From Candidatus Roseilinea mizusawaensis (GTDB taxonomy: Bacteria; Chloroflexota; Anaerolineae; J036; Brachytrichaceae): a DNA stretch of 32,756 nucleotides. Within the stretch, counting starts at the first letter, position 1. Each line of letters begins with the position of its first letter. The stretch covers positions 1 to 32,756 of the forward strand of contig JAEANN010000051.1 in the NCBI GenBank assembly GCA_016841965.1, written 5' to 3'. Positions 1-8,742 of the stretch are shown piece by piece. The translations under genes were made by a program, and so were the position numbers. The notes below the pieces were generated by a model. It was not told the DNA's origin, made no database searches, and saw only the letters and a list, made by a program, of their open reading frames with translations.

Positions 1-64
1 CGCCGGCCGTTTCGTCGCGTTCTTTGTTTGTCCGCTGGTACTATTTCTCCTTGGCTAGCTGATA

Positions 65-155
65 GTTCTTAGTTCGCATTTATGAGTTCTGAGAGCTGAG
101 TTCTGAGTGCTGAGTGCTGAGCGCTGAGTGCTGAGTGGAGAGTGCTGAGTGGAGA
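65..155. repeat. Array of 13 heptanucleotide repeats upstream of purH
   Basis: Thirteen consecutive 7-bp units in perfect phase, consensus GTGCTGA/GTTCTGA. The first three units (65-85) are degenerate, the next ten are close copies such as GTGCTGA, GCGCTGA and GTGGAGA. There is no spacer between units, so this is a short tandemly repeated repetitive sequence (STRR-like) and not a CRISPR. No gene is visible in 1-241; the rest of the stretch holds the repeats and the purH promoter. Confidence 0.85.
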
Positions 156-225
156 GATGCGGGGCGCCTTGACACCTTGACGCCATGTCAGCTCCTTAGC
201 CCCTCAGCCGGTCATCCTGTCACCT

Positions 226-231
226 TATAAT
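226..231 (+). promoter_or_regulatory. Candidate -10 box of purH (near-leaderless)
   Basis: A perfect TATAAT lies 10 nt before the purH ATG. No clear -35 hexamer is visible 16-18 bp upstream (the bases at 203-208 are ctcagc). With usual spacing transcription would start around 237-240, leaving a 5' UTR of only a few nucleotides. No Shine-Dalgarno sequence precedes the ATG, which fits a leaderless or nearly leaderless mRNA. Confidence 0.5.
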
Positions 232-241
232 CGGTGCCACT

Positions 242-1774
242 ATGAAAGCGCTTCTCTCAGTGTCCGATAAGACCAACCTCACAGAATTCGCCGCCGGCTT
301 GATCGCTCATCATGTTGAGCTGGTGGCCAGCGGCGGCACGGCCCGCGTCCTGAAAGCTGCCGGCCTGCCGGTCACAACTGTTGAAGAGTTGACGCATTCC
401 CCCGAAGTGTTGGACGGACGGGTGAAGACGCTGCATCCGGTGATCCATGCCGGCATTCTGGCCCGAGATTCTGATAACGATCGATCCGACCTTGAGAAGA
501 TTGGGGCCAGCATGATCGATCTGGTTGTCGTCAACCTGTACCCCTTTCAAAAAACGGTGGCCCAGAAGTATGTCACGCTGGCCGATGCGATTGAGAACAT
601 CGATATCGGTGGCGTAGCCCTGATTCGGGCTGCCGCCAAGAACTACCAGCGTGTGGCCGTGGTGTGCGATCCGTGCGACTACGACCTGGTGCTGCGCGAC
701 ATCGCTCAACACGGTTTTGTCTCGCTCCAGACGCGCGAGGTGCTGGCGCTGAAGGCATTTTCGCACACGGCTGCTTATGATGCTGCCATCCGTGACTATC
801 TGCTTGGCATGCAGTCCCCCAGCTCGCCGCTGATCATGCTGACCCTGCATCAGGTTCAGGAGCTGCGCTATGGCGAGAACCCGCACCAACAGGCTGTGCT
901 CTACAGCTACAACAATGCCTGTGAGGGGCCGCTAGGCGGCAAGGTCTTGCAGGGCAAGGAGCTGTCTTACAACAATCTGCTTGACCTCGACGCGGCCTGG
1001 CGGGCTGTTGCGCAGTTCAAAGCGCAGCCGAGTGTGGTCATCGTCAAGCATCTCAGCCCGTCCGGTATCGCCTCTGCGTCTGAACTGCCGGCGGCATTCC
1101 GCGCTGCCTATGCCTGCGATCCCACCTCTGCGTTTGGGGGTGTTGTTGCCGCGAATACCACGATCGATCTGGCTACCGTCGAAGCAATGGGCGATCTGTT
1201 CATCGAGTGCATCGCAGCCCTGGGCTTCACCGATGAGGCGCTGGCCAGGTTGGCCCGCCGCAAGAATTGCCGGCTGCTCGAAATGCCTAATCTCGATATC
1301 GAGCCGGAGTACGAACTGCGCAGCATTTTGCGCGGCGTGTTGCGTCAGCAGGTGGACAAGGGCGACCCTGCCCAAACGGAGTGGCGAACTGTGACCAAAA
1401 CTGCGCCAACCGACGATCAGATGCGCTTGCTGCAATTTGCCTGGGTGGCTACGCAGCACGTGAAGAGCAACGCTATCGTATTTGCCAAAGAGTCCAATGG
1501 CGTGCTGGCGACTGTTGGCATTGGCGGTGGGCAACCCAATCGCGTGGATTGCGTGCGCATGGCGGCGGCACGCGCCGGTAAACACGCCAAGGGCGCAGTG
1601 ATGGCCAGCGACGCTTTCTTCCCCTTTGCCGATAGCATCAGAGAAGCTGCTGCTGCCGGTATTGTGGCCATTGTTCAGCCGGGCGGCTCGGTGCGCGATC
1701 AGGAAGTGATTGCCGCCGCAGACGACGCCGGCATAGCCATGCTTTTCACCGGCGTGCGCCACTTCAGGCATTGA
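242..1774 (+). CDS. purH: Bifunctional AICAR formyltransferase / IMP cyclohydrolase
   Basis: Catalyses the last two steps of de novo IMP synthesis in the cytosol: formylation of AICAR with 10-formyl-THF, then ring closure to IMP. The 510 residues match the family length. The N-terminal MGS-like cyclohydrolase domain (about 1-195) starts with the typical ALLSVSDKT and has the SGGTA phosphate loop near residue 30. The transformylase domain (about 196-510) has LRYGENPHQ at 208-216 and the catalytic Lys-His pair at 269-270. The usual KHxNPCG motif reads KHLSPSG here, so the Asn and Cys are replaced while Lys-His is kept. The start is fixed by the conserved N-terminus. It is followed by guaB, giving two purine genes in a row, but each seems to have its own -10 box. 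Confidence 0.97.
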   Translation: MKALLSVSDKTNLTEFAAGLIAHHVELVASGGTARVLKAAGLPVTTVEELTHSPEVLDGRVKTLHPVIHAGILARDSDNDRSDLEKIGASMIDLVVVNLYPFQKTVAQKYVTLADAIENIDIGGVALIRAAAKNYQRVAVVCDPCDYDLVLRDIAQHGFVSLQTREVLALKAFSHTAAYDAAIRDYLLGMQSPSSPLIMLTLHQVQELRYGENPHQQAVLYSYNNACEGPLGGKVLQGKELSYNNLLDLDAAWRAVAQFKAQPSVVIVKHLSPSGIASASELPAAFRAAYACDPTSAFGGVVAANTTIDLATVEAMGDLFIECIAALGFTDEALARLARRKNCRLLEMPNLDIEPEYELRSILRGVLRQQVDKGDPAQTEWRTVTKTAPTDDQMRLLQFAWVATQHVKSNAIVFAKESNGVLATVGIGGGQPNRVDCVRMAAARAGKHAKGAVMASDAFFPFADSIREAAAAGIVAIVQPGGSVRDQEVIAAADDAGIAMLFTGVRHFRH

Positions 1775-1821
1775 TGCCATACGGGGCGCCTCTCACCATG
1801 TGGCCGAATTGAGAGGGCAGC

Positions 1822-1827
1822 TACAAT
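1822..1827 (+). promoter_or_regulatory. Candidate -10 box of guaB
   Basis: TACAAT, about 66 nt upstream of the preferred guaB start, in the purH-guaB gap. No convincing -35 is present at 16-18 bp. A weak inverted repeat (CCTCTCA at 1790-1796, TGAGAGG at 1809-1815) lies just upstream and might be a purH terminator or an operator; it has no T-tract. Confidence 0.3.
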
Positions 1828-1893
1828 CAGCGCAACGGCAAATGTGTGATGCCGGCTCTCATTGCCGTGTATTTCACGATCAGCAGGAGACCC

Positions 1894-3351
1894 ATGCAGA
1901 TTCCGGAAGCTCTGACTTTTGACGACGTGCTGCTCGCGCCCGGCTACACCGAGGTGTTACCCAATGAAGTCAACGTATGCGCCCGCCTCACCAAAGACAT
2001 CACCCTGAACATTCCGTTGCTCAGCGCGGCCATGGACACCGTGACCGAGGCGCGCATGGCGATTGCGCTGGCGCGCGAGGGCGGGCTGGGCGTTATTCAT
2101 CGCAACATGTCCATCGACCGGCAGGCTGAGGAGGTGGACAAAGTCAAACGTAGCGAGAGCGGCATGATTGTCGATCCGATCACCCTGCCGCCCGAGGCAA
2201 CTATCGCCGAAGCCGAAGCCATCATGCAACGCTATCGCATCAGTGGCGTGCCCATCACACGCGATCAAGTGCTGGTGGGTATCCTCACCAACCGCGATAT
2301 TCGCTTTGTGGAGCCGGAGGATTTCAACCGCCCTGTCAGCGAGTACATGACCAGCGGCGATTTGATCACGGCGCCGGTTGGCACCACGTTGGCCGAAGCC
2401 AAGGCGATTCTGGCCCGCCACCGCATCGAGAAGCTGCCGTTGGTGGATGCCGCGGGGCATCTCAAGGGCCTCATCACGGTCAAAGACATTCAGAAAAAAC
2501 GCGAGTATCCCAACGCCGCCCTGGACATGCGCGGCCGACTGTTGTGCGCAGCAGCGATTGGGGTGGGTGACCCTGCCGTGGATCGCGCTCGCGCGCTTAT
2601 CGACGCCGGCGTCGATGTGATTGTCATCGACACGGCGCACGGCCATTCCAAAAGCGTGCTGGAAACCATCCCGCGCGTCAAGCGGCTGGGCAGTGTGTGC
2701 GTGGCAGCCGGCAATGTCGTGACGGGCGAAGGGGTGGCAGACCTGGCCCGCGCTGGCGCCGATGCGGTGAAGGTGGGCGTGGGCGCCGGCAGCATCTGCA
2801 CAACCCGTGTGGTGGCCGGAGCCGGCATGCCGCAAATTACGGCCATCTTTCATTGCGCTGAGGCGGCTGCGAAATATGACATCCCGCTCATCGCGGACGG
2901 CGGTATGCGCTATAGCGGCGACATCGTCAAAGCGCTGGCTGCCGGCGCCTCTACCGTCATGTTGGGCAGCTTGTTTGCCGGCCTGGACGAGTCGCCCGGC
3001 GAGGTCGTGCTCTATGAAGGCCGGCGCTTCAAAGACTATCGCGGAATGGGGTCGCTGGGCGCGATGCAGGGCGCCGGGCGCGATCGCTATGGATCGGGGC
3101 AGGTCAGCGGCAAGACTGTGCCCGAAGGCATTGAAGGTCGCGTGCCTTATAAGGGCAACCTGCACGATTACGTGTATCAGATGGTGGGTGGGTTGCGCAG
3201 CGGCATGGGCTACGTCGGCGCGCGCAGCCTCGACGAATTGCGCCAGAAAGCCAACTTTGTGCGCGTCTCGCACGCCGGCTTGATCGAGAGCCATCCCCAC
3301 GATATCATCATCACCAAAGAAGCGCCAAACTACTATTTGCAGGGCAGTTAG
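1894..3351 (+). CDS. guaB: Inosine-5'-monophosphate dehydrogenase
   Basis: NAD-dependent oxidation of IMP to XMP, the committed step of GMP synthesis. The start chosen is the ATG at 1894, preceded by AGGAGA and giving the canonical N-terminus with LTFDDVLL; the upstream ATG at 1846 would add 16 non-conserved residues. The 485 residues form a TIM barrel interrupted by two CBS domains (about residues 92-202, seen as ISGVPI and IEKLPLVD repeats). The catalytic loop is GAGSICTTR with Cys302; typical enzymes have GPGSICTTR, so Pro is Ala here. The flap region contains the conserved RYGSGQ. It lies 119 nt after purH on the same strand. Confidence 0.97.
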   Translation: MQIPEALTFDDVLLAPGYTEVLPNEVNVCARLTKDITLNIPLLSAAMDTVTEARMAIALAREGGLGVIHRNMSIDRQAEEVDKVKRSESGMIVDPITLPPEATIAEAEAIMQRYRISGVPITRDQVLVGILTNRDIRFVEPEDFNRPVSEYMTSGDLITAPVGTTLAEAKAILARHRIEKLPLVDAAGHLKGLITVKDIQKKREYPNAALDMRGRLLCAAAIGVGDPAVDRARALIDAGVDVIVIDTAHGHSKSVLETIPRVKRLGSVCVAAGNVVTGEGVADLARAGADAVKVGVGAGSICTTRVVAGAGMPQITAIFHCAEAAAKYDIPLIADGGMRYSGDIVKALAAGASTVMLGSLFAGLDESPGEVVLYEGRRFKDYRGMGSLGAMQGAGRDRYGSGQVSGKTVPEGIEGRVPYKGNLHDYVYQMVGGLRSGMGYVGARSLDELRQKANFVRVSHAGLIESHPHDIIITKEAPNYYLQGS

Positions 3352-3413
3352 CCCAAGTGCATGCCCGTTGTCTGATGCGTGCAGGCGGTGTTGTGCACGG
3401 CGCTTTTCGCCAT

Positions 3414-3455
3414 TTGCACCTTGACCTCTGACCACTGCCTACTGACTACTTTTAA
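3414..3455. repeat. Six in-phase heptamers before the KDG kinase gene
   Basis: Six contiguous 7-bp units (ttgcacc, ttgacct, ctgacca, ctgccta, ctgacta, cttttaa), directly before the AGGAG ribosome-binding site of the next gene. The units diverge more than those upstream of purH, but the 7-bp periodicity is clear in the central ones. Confidence 0.55.
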
Positions 3456-3467
3456 CAGGAGCAACTC

Positions 3468-4499
3468 ATGAAAACCTTTGTCACCTTCGGCGAGATCATG
3501 CTGCGGCTCTCGCCCCCTCCTTTTTATCGCATTGTGCACACGCGCAGCTTCGACGTAACTTTCGGCGGGGCCGAAGCCAATGTCGCCGTCTCGCTGGCGC
3601 AGTTTGGATTGCCGGTGCAGTTTGTGACGCGCCTGCCCAAGAACGATGTGGCCGATCTATGCGTAAATTCGTTGCGCGCGCTGGGCGTCGGCACACAACA
3701 CATCGTGCGCGGCGGCGACCGGCTCGGTATCTACTATCTGGAGTTCGGTGCGGCGCAGCGTGGCAGCAAGGTGATCTATGACCGCGCCCACTCGGCCATT
3801 GCCACCATGAAGCCGGGCACCATCGACTGGAAGACCGTGTTTGCCGGCGCCGGCTGGTTCCATTGGACGGGTATCACGCCGGCCATCTCTGAGAGCGCCG
3901 CGCAGTGCTGTCTAGAGGCAATCAAAGCCGCCAAGGAGATGGGCGTCACTGTTTCGGCCGACCTGAACTATCGTGCCAACCTCTGGAAATGGGGCAAGAA
4001 GGCCAGCGAGGTCATGCCGGAGATGGTGGCTTTGTGCGATCTGGCGATTGGCAACGAGGAAGATGCCGAGATGGTGTTCGGCATCAAAGCGCCGGATACA
4101 GACGTGAAGGCCGGCAAAGTCAGCGCCGACGCCTACATCTATGTGTGCGAGCAACTCAACAAACGCTTCCCCAGCCTCAAGCAGATTGCGGTGACCTTGC
4201 GCGGCTCCATTTCAGCCAGTCACAACACCTGGAGCGGCCTGTTCTGGGACAACGGCGTGGTTTACACCGCTCCCACCTATGACATCGAGCATATTGTTGA
4301 TCGCGTGGGCGGCGGCGATAGCTTCATGGGAGCGCTCTTGTACGGCCTGCACACCTATCCCGACAAGCAGCAGGCGCTTGACTTTGCCGTGGCTGCTTCG
4401 TGCCTGAAGCACAGCATCATGGGCGACTTCAATATGGTGACGGTGGCCGAAGTTGAAAAGCTGATGCAAGGTGACGCCTCCGGGCGCGTCAGCCGATAG
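3468..4499 (+). CDS. kdgK: 2-dehydro-3-deoxygluconate kinase (PfkB family)
   Basis: Predicted to phosphorylate 2-keto-3-deoxygluconate to KDPG with ATP. The 343-residue protein begins with the PfkB pattern VTFGEIMLRLSPP and has the sugar-binding FGGAEANVAVSLA at about residues 32-44. The C-terminal signature VGGGDSFMGALL carries the catalytic base Asp284 and the anion hole. A good AGGAG lies 7 nt before the ATG. Next comes a KDPG aldolase on the same strand, which supports KDG over fructokinase or ribokinase specificity. Substrate is an inference from family resemblance plus neighbour; no uronate transporter or dehydratase is nearby. Confidence 0.9.
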   Translation: MKTFVTFGEIMLRLSPPPFYRIVHTRSFDVTFGGAEANVAVSLAQFGLPVQFVTRLPKNDVADLCVNSLRALGVGTQHIVRGGDRLGIYYLEFGAAQRGSKVIYDRAHSAIATMKPGTIDWKTVFAGAGWFHWTGITPAISESAAQCCLEAIKAAKEMGVTVSADLNYRANLWKWGKKASEVMPEMVALCDLAIGNEEDAEMVFGIKAPDTDVKAGKVSADAYIYVCEQLNKRFPSLKQIAVTLRGSISASHNTWSGLFWDNGVVYTAPTYDIEHIVDRVGGGDSFMGALLYGLHTYPDKQQALDFAVAASCLKHSIMGDFNMVTVAEVEKLMQGDASGRVSR

Positions 4500-4602
4500 G
4501 CATTCTGAACCACAAAGATCAAAAGAGCACAAACGAATCTGAAAAGGTCATCAGACCTGTGCTCAGGTCCGCGTCTTCGCGGCTGTGTCAGAGAGGTAGC
4601 CA

Positions 4603-5262
4603 ATGGCAAAGTTTGATCGTCTCACGGTTTACAACACCATCGTTGGCGCCGGCCTGGTGCCGTTGTTCTACAGTGGCGACCTTACCGAGGCCAAAGCGGT
4701 GGCAGCAGCCTGCGTCGAAGGCGGCGCGCCGGTGCTCGAATTTACCAACCGGGGCGAGAAGGCCCTCAGTGTGTTCAGCGAACTGGTGAGCGCCAGTCCA
4801 AAACTCATTCTGGGGGTAGGCTCGGTGATGGATGCGCCGACTGCGGCCTTGTTCATCGCCCACGGCGCGAGCTTTGTGGTCGGGCCGGTGTTCAATCCCG
4901 AAGTGGCCCGGCTGTGCAATCGGCGCAAGATTGCATATCTGCCCGGCTGCGGCACGGTCAGCGAAATCTCAGCCGCCGAAGAGATGGGAGCTGAGATCGT
5001 CAAAGTCTTCCCCGGCGAATCTATCGGCGGGCCGGGCTTCATCAAGGCTGTGCTTGGCCCCATGCCCTGGTCGCGCCTGATGCCGACCGGCGGCGTCGAG
5101 GCCACAGCCGAAAGCATTGGGGCATGGATCAAGGCCGGCGCTGTGGCGGTGGGCCTGGGAAGCGGATTGATTCGCAAAGACTGGCTGGCTGCCAAAAACT
5201 ACGACGCGATCCGTGACGGTGTGAAACAGTGCCTGGCCTGGGTGGCCGAGGCGCGCAAGTGA
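4603..5262 (+). CDS. eda: 2-dehydro-3-deoxyphosphogluconate (KDPG) aldolase
   Basis: Cleaves KDPG to pyruvate and glyceraldehyde-3-phosphate, completing the pathway begun by the upstream kinase. The 219-residue class I aldolase has the catalytic Glu46 in LEFTNRG and the Schiff-base Lys134 in IVKVFPGE (the enterobacterial enzyme reads KFFPAE). The phosphate-binding region is MPTGGVEAT near 160-168. An AGAGGT lies 6 nt before the ATG. The 103-nt gap after kdgK contains two small hairpins (AGGTC/GACCT and CCGCG/CGCGG). The pair most likely forms one transcription unit. Some family members act on KDPGal, so the exact stereochemistry is open. Confidence 0.9.
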   Translation: MAKFDRLTVYNTIVGAGLVPLFYSGDLTEAKAVAAACVEGGAPVLEFTNRGEKALSVFSELVSASPKLILGVGSVMDAPTAALFIAHGASFVVGPVFNPEVARLCNRRKIAYLPGCGTVSEISAAEEMGAEIVKVFPGESIGGPGFIKAVLGPMPWSRLMPTGGVEATAESIGAWIKAGAVAVGLGSGLIRKDWLAAKNYDAIRDGVKQCLAWVAEARK

Positions 5263-5318
5263 GCCGCTAACAGGTCGCCGGACGAAAGGTCACAGGTCGC
5301 GGGTTGCAGCCGACGAAC

Positions 5319-5354
5319 GATGTCGCCCGGCTTTTCCACGCTCGGGGCGACATC
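5319..5354. terminator. Hairpin between convergent genes, likely bidirectional terminator
   Basis: Inverted repeat GATGTCGCCC (5319-5328) and GGGCGACATC (5345-5354) with a 16-nt loop. It sits between the KDPG aldolase end and the minus-strand gene that stops at 5355. It lacks a long T-tract, so efficiency is uncertain. Confidence 0.6.
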
Positions 5355-6458
5355 TTATTGTCGGCAGGCGCTGGAGATCAGCTCGCCGCTGAATTCGCGC
5401 ACGTAATACTGCCCCGCTTCCTCTACCATGATGTACGAGTAATCGCGCGTTTCACACAACGAGCGGTTGGTGCGTGGATTGGTGTACCGCCAATACTCGC
5501 GGGATAGCGCCGTTGCCGTCTGGTCGCCCACAGCGACTACCGCCGGCGCGCGCACGTATTGCAGATCAACCTCGATCGGGTCGCCCGTGGCCAGGTTGAC
5601 GCCCAGCCGTTGCAGCAATGTGCGGTTGGCAAAGTTGACCACAATCTGATAGGCCGGCGGACGCCAGTATTGGCGCAGGTCATTCGACGTGACCTTGCCC
5701 TGGTAGAAGTCCAGCAACTGGCGATTTATGGTGATGACTGTCTGTGCTGCCGGATGAGATTCGCTAAGGGTAGGCGTTGGCTCGATGTTGACCGCCGGCA
5801 GTTCCATCGCAGGCGGCGCGCCGCCTGCGATGGATTGCAGCTCGGTGAGCGCGCCGGATGCCGTGATGCCTGTCTCTTCCGCAGCAGTGATTGTCTCGGC
5901 TGTCGTAATTTGTGGGGCGGCTTGGGCAGCAGAAGTGGGGGATGGCACGGCATTTGTCTCGGCGTTAGGGCCGGCCGGCCGGGGCTGGGCAATCGTCAGC
6001 ACAGCCACAAGCACCACCAGCGCCGCCACGATGACGCCAATCGTTCTAATGCGCGCGGGAATACTCGCCAGCAAGCCACGCGTCTCACCTTCTTCAGACC
6101 TTCTATCTGGGGCCGGCTTGATGTGTGTTGGCCGGCCTTGCGGCGCGGAGGCCGGCTCGACTGAAGAGACTGCGGAGGTGACTGCGGACGTGACCACAGT
6201 CTGACTGTCGCCCGAGGTAGGGCGAGACGGTTCGTCCTTGAATGCTTCTGGGCGCAATGCGCGCACCCGTGCGGCCAGACTGGGCAGCAGGTTACGCGCG
6301 CGCGCGGCCTCGATCATTGCGCGGGTTTTGCCGAACACACCGAGGCCGCCGAGTTCGTCGAAGTTCAATCCCAGCTCTGCGCACAGTGCTCGCAGATCAG
6401 CCTCGCTCAGCGCCTCGACCATCACCTCGCGCAGTTTTCGGATAGCCTCTTCGTTCAT
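5355..6458 (-). CDS. Death-fold effector-associated domain (EAD-like) membrane protein with an extracytoplasmic domain
   Basis: 367 residues in three parts. Residues 1-70 are a compact helical domain (LREVMVEALSEADLRALCAEL, then LGGLGVFGKTRAMIEAARAR, then RVRALRP) that resembles the effector-associated (EAD, death-like) domains of bacterial conflict and signalling proteins. A polar linker leads to one transmembrane helix (about 138-157). Outside lies a Thr/Pro/Ala-rich stretch (160-235) and a C-terminal domain (about 238-367) of the NTF2/IMS-like size and alpha+beta pattern. The topology should be EAD inside, C-terminus outside. EAD domains usually pair with an effector carrying the same domain elsewhere in the genome; no such partner is in this window. 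A GGGG lies before the ATG. The assignment rests on pattern recognition only. The gene carries a perfect palindrome at 5803-5834. Confidence 0.65.
   Translation of the reverse strand: MNEEAIRKLREVMVEALSEADLRALCAELGLNFDELGGLGVFGKTRAMIEAARARNLLPSLAARVRALRPEAFKDEPSRPTSGDSQTVVTSAVTSAVSSVEPASAPQGRPTHIKPAPDRRSEEGETRGLLASIPARIRTIGVIVAALVVLVAVLTIAQPRPAGPNAETNAVPSPTSAAQAAPQITTAETITAAEETGITASGALTELQSIAGGAPPAMELPAVNIEPTPTLSESHPAAQTVITINRQLLDFYQGKVTSNDLRQYWRPPAYQIVVNFANRTLLQRLGVNLATGDPIEVDLQYVRAPAVVAVGDQTATALSREYWRYTNPRTNRSLCETRDYSYIMVEEAGQYYVREFSGELISSACRQ
5803..5834. repeat. Perfect 32-bp palindrome inside the EAD-protein gene
   Basis: Every base from 5803 to 5834 pairs with its mirror around the centre 5818/5819 (outer arm TCCATCGCAGGCGGCG). 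It encodes residues 209-219 of the minus-strand protein, SIAGGAPPAME, within the low-complexity extracytoplasmic linker. Confidence 0.9.
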
Positions 6459-6629
6459 CTTTACCCCGCTTCGCAGCTATCTGCCACTCTGCGCTCAAAG
6501 GCTGCGTCCTCGCGGGCGGCCCAACTGCAAGACGTGGGCTTTACCGGTCTGCAGCGCCAGGTGTCCAGCCTGTCGCAGCGTCGGCCTTTCTTGATCATTG
6601 CGCCCATCGCTTTCGTCGGCCACCTGCCA

Positions 6630-8192
6630 TCACAACGGAATATTGCCGTGCTTCTTGGGCGGATTGGTGTCGCGTTTGTTCTGCAGCATCTCTAGAGCGT
6701 TGATCAGTCGTGGGCGGGTCTCGCTCGGCTCGATGATGTCATCGATGTGCCCATAGGCGGCGGCGACGTAGGGATTGGCGAAGTCATCTTTGTACTGCTG
6801 CACCAGTTCGGCTTTGCGCGCGGCCGGGTCGCTGGCGGCCGCAATTTCGCGTTTGTAGATGATATTGACTGCCCCATCTGGCCCCATCACCGCTAGCTCG
6901 GCAGAGGGCCACGCCAGCACCAGATCGCCGCGCGTCGCGCGCGGGCTCATCACACAATACGCGCCGCCATAGGCTTTGCGTGTGATCACGTTGATCTTGG
7001 GGACGGTTGCCTCGCAATAGGCATACAGCAATTTTGCACCGGCGCGGATGATGCCGCCGTGCTCCTGGCTGACGCCGGGCATGAACCCCGGCACATCCTC
7101 GAACGTGATGATCGGGATATTGAAGCAATCGCAGAAACGAACAAAGCGCGCGGCCTTTTCGCTGGCTTTGATGTCGAGCACGCCGGCCAGCACCTGCGGC
7201 TGGTTGGCGACGATGCCGATGCTGTGGCCTCCTAGCCGCGCGAAGCCGACGATGATGTTGGTGGCGAAATGCTCGTGGATTTCGAAAAGTCGCCCATCGT
7301 CCACCACGCTGTGGATAATTGCCTTCATGTCGTAGGGCTTGTTCGGGTTGTCCGGCACGATGCTGTCCAGCACGGCGTCAGTCCGCAGCGGGTCATCTTT
7401 GCTCGGCACAAATGGCGGCTCTTCCATGTTGTTGGATGGCAGATAGCCCAGCAACATGCGCATTAGAAACAGACAATCCCCTTCGCTTTCGGCGGCAACG
7501 TGCGCCACGCCGCTTTCCGTGTTGTGGACAAGCGCCCCGCCCAGCTCCTCGAACGATACATCCTCGTGAGTCACCGCGCGCACCACATCCGGCCCGGTGA
7601 CGAACATGTGGCTGGTGTTCTTCACCATGAAGATGAAATCGGTCAGCGCCGGCGAGTAGACAGCCCCGCCCGCGCACGGCCCCATGATCGCGCTGAGTTG
7701 TGGCACGACTCCGCTGGCCATTGTGTTGCGCAGGAAGATGTCGGCGTAGCCCACCAGTGACAGCATACCCTCCTGAATGCGCGCGCCGCCAGAGTCGTTG
7801 ATGCCGATGATCGGCGCGCCGTTCTTAAGGGCCATGTCTTGCACTTTCACAATCTTGGCTGCGTGGGCCTGTCCCAGGCTGCCGCCCATCACGGTAAAGT
7901 CCTGAGAATACACGTACACCAATCGCCCGTCGATGGTGCCCCAGCCTGTCACCACGCCGTCGGTCAGTGTGGGGCGGGCCGGCTGCGGGCCGGCAGCGGG
8001 CCGGTTCGTCACGAATGCGTCGATCTCTCGGAATGATCCTTTGTCCAAGAGCAGTTCGATGCGTTCGCGCGCGGTGAGTCTGCCCTTGGCGTGATGTGCG
8101 GCAATTTTGTCTGCGCCGCCACCGAGTTGTGTTTCTGCCCGCAAAGTGCGCAGTCGCTCAGTTCTGGGATCGATTGATTGGTTGTTGGCCAT
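6630..8192 (-). CDS. pccB: Acyl-CoA carboxylase carboxyltransferase (beta) subunit, propionyl-CoA carboxylase type
   Basis: Transfers the carboxyl group from biotin to an acyl-CoA, probably propionyl-CoA (also possibly acetyl- or methylcrotonyl-CoA), in the cytosol. The 520 residues match PccB length. The crotonase-type halves are visible: [19 protein letters not shown] near the start, [13 protein letters not shown] and [20 protein letters not shown] in the N-half, and [29 protein letters not shown] plus [10 protein letters not shown] in the C-half, where the two oxyanion Gly-Gly pairs lie. No biotin carboxylase or biotin carrier gene is adjacent, so the partner alpha subunit must be elsewhere. 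The ATG has no clear ribosome-binding site. The 170-nt gap downstream (6459-6629) shows no gene. Confidence 0.95.
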   Translation of the reverse strand: MANNQSIDPRTERLRTLRAETQLGGGADKIAAHHAKGRLTARERIELLLDKGSFREIDAFVTNRPAAGPQPARPTLTDGVVTGWGTIDGRLVYVYSQDFTVMGGSLGQAHAAKIVKVQDMALKNGAPIIGINDSGGARIQEGMLSLVGYADIFLRNTMASGVVPQLSAIMGPCAGGAVYSPALTDFIFMVKNTSHMFVTGPDVVRAVTHEDVSFEELGGALVHNTESGVAHVAAESEGDCLFLMRMLLGYLPSNNMEEPPFVPSKDDPLRTDAVLDSIVPDNPNKPYDMKAIIHSVVDDGRLFEIHEHFATNIIVGFARLGGHSIGIVANQPQVLAGVLDIKASEKAARFVRFCDCFNIPIITFEDVPGFMPGVSQEHGGIIRAGAKLLYAYCEATVPKINVITRKAYGGAYCVMSPRATRGDLVLAWPSAELAVMGPDGAVNIIYKREIAAASDPAARKAELVQQYKDDFANPYVAAAYGHIDDIIEPSETRPRLINALEMLQNKRDTNPPKKHGNIPL

Positions 8193-8301
8193 GCGTTGTT
8201 TGTCTCTGGGTATGTATGGTTTAAGCAGTGAATCGCGCGCCGCAGATCATAGCGGTGTGAAGCCCTCAGATTTTACAGATGGCGCTTTCTGTCTGGTGCG
8301 T

Positions 8302-8742
8302 TCAGCGATCCATCCTCGTGTTACCTGTCGTCTTGTTTTCGCTGCGCCGGGCCAGTGCCAGGCCGGCTGCTAGTGCGGCGAACGATGCAGCCGTAAGTAT
8401 CGCACGAAAGCCGGCCGTCTCTGTTGCTTCACTCGATCGCGCAAAAACAAGCTGATTCAGCCAGAGATTGGCCTGATAGAGCGTCATTACGCTCAGGCTC
8501 ATTGCGACGCGCCATGCCGGGCGCAGCCAGACAACCAACAGGTTGGCGCCGAATGCGACACACCAGCCGGCGCTGATGGCGGTTACATAGTAGGGTGACA
8601 TGGCGCTGGGCAGCGCGGCCAGTTCACGCGCCTGGGCGATTGCTATCCCCGCTCGCGCCAAGTTCTCCAAGCAGAACCAGGCGATCACCAGCGAAAGCAA
8701 CCGGGGCCAACGATAGCTCGACATGCCCGCCGCGATGCTCAT
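8302..8742 (-). CDS. Small four-helix membrane protein, unknown function
   Basis: 146 residues with about four hydrophobic segments (near 13-33, 52-72, 79-97 and 108-130) and a basic C-terminal tail. I do not recognise a family. The ATG overlaps the stop of the FAD oxidoreductase gene upstream by 4 nt (8739-8742), so the two are translationally coupled and form an operon. The coupling suggests a shared context but not a function. Confidence 0.7.
   Translation of the reverse strand: MSIAAGMSSYRWPRLLSLVIAWFCLENLARAGIAIAQARELAALPSAMSPYYVTAISAGWCVAFGANLLVVWLRPAWRVAMSLSVMTLYQANLWLNQLVFARSSEATETAGFRAILTAASFAALAAGLALARRSENKTTGNTRMDR

Noticed and set aside
1957-3435. 492-codon open frame on the minus strand across guaB
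   Set aside because: It is the shadow of a strongly conserved gene in GC-rich DNA; the translation is His/Gln/Ala-rich without any domain.
6459-6629. Small ORF on the minus strand in the gap between pccB and the EAD gene
   Set aside because: An ATG near 6600 opens a short Arg/Cys-rich frame with no ribosome-binding site or motif; a biotin carrier domain was looked for and not found.
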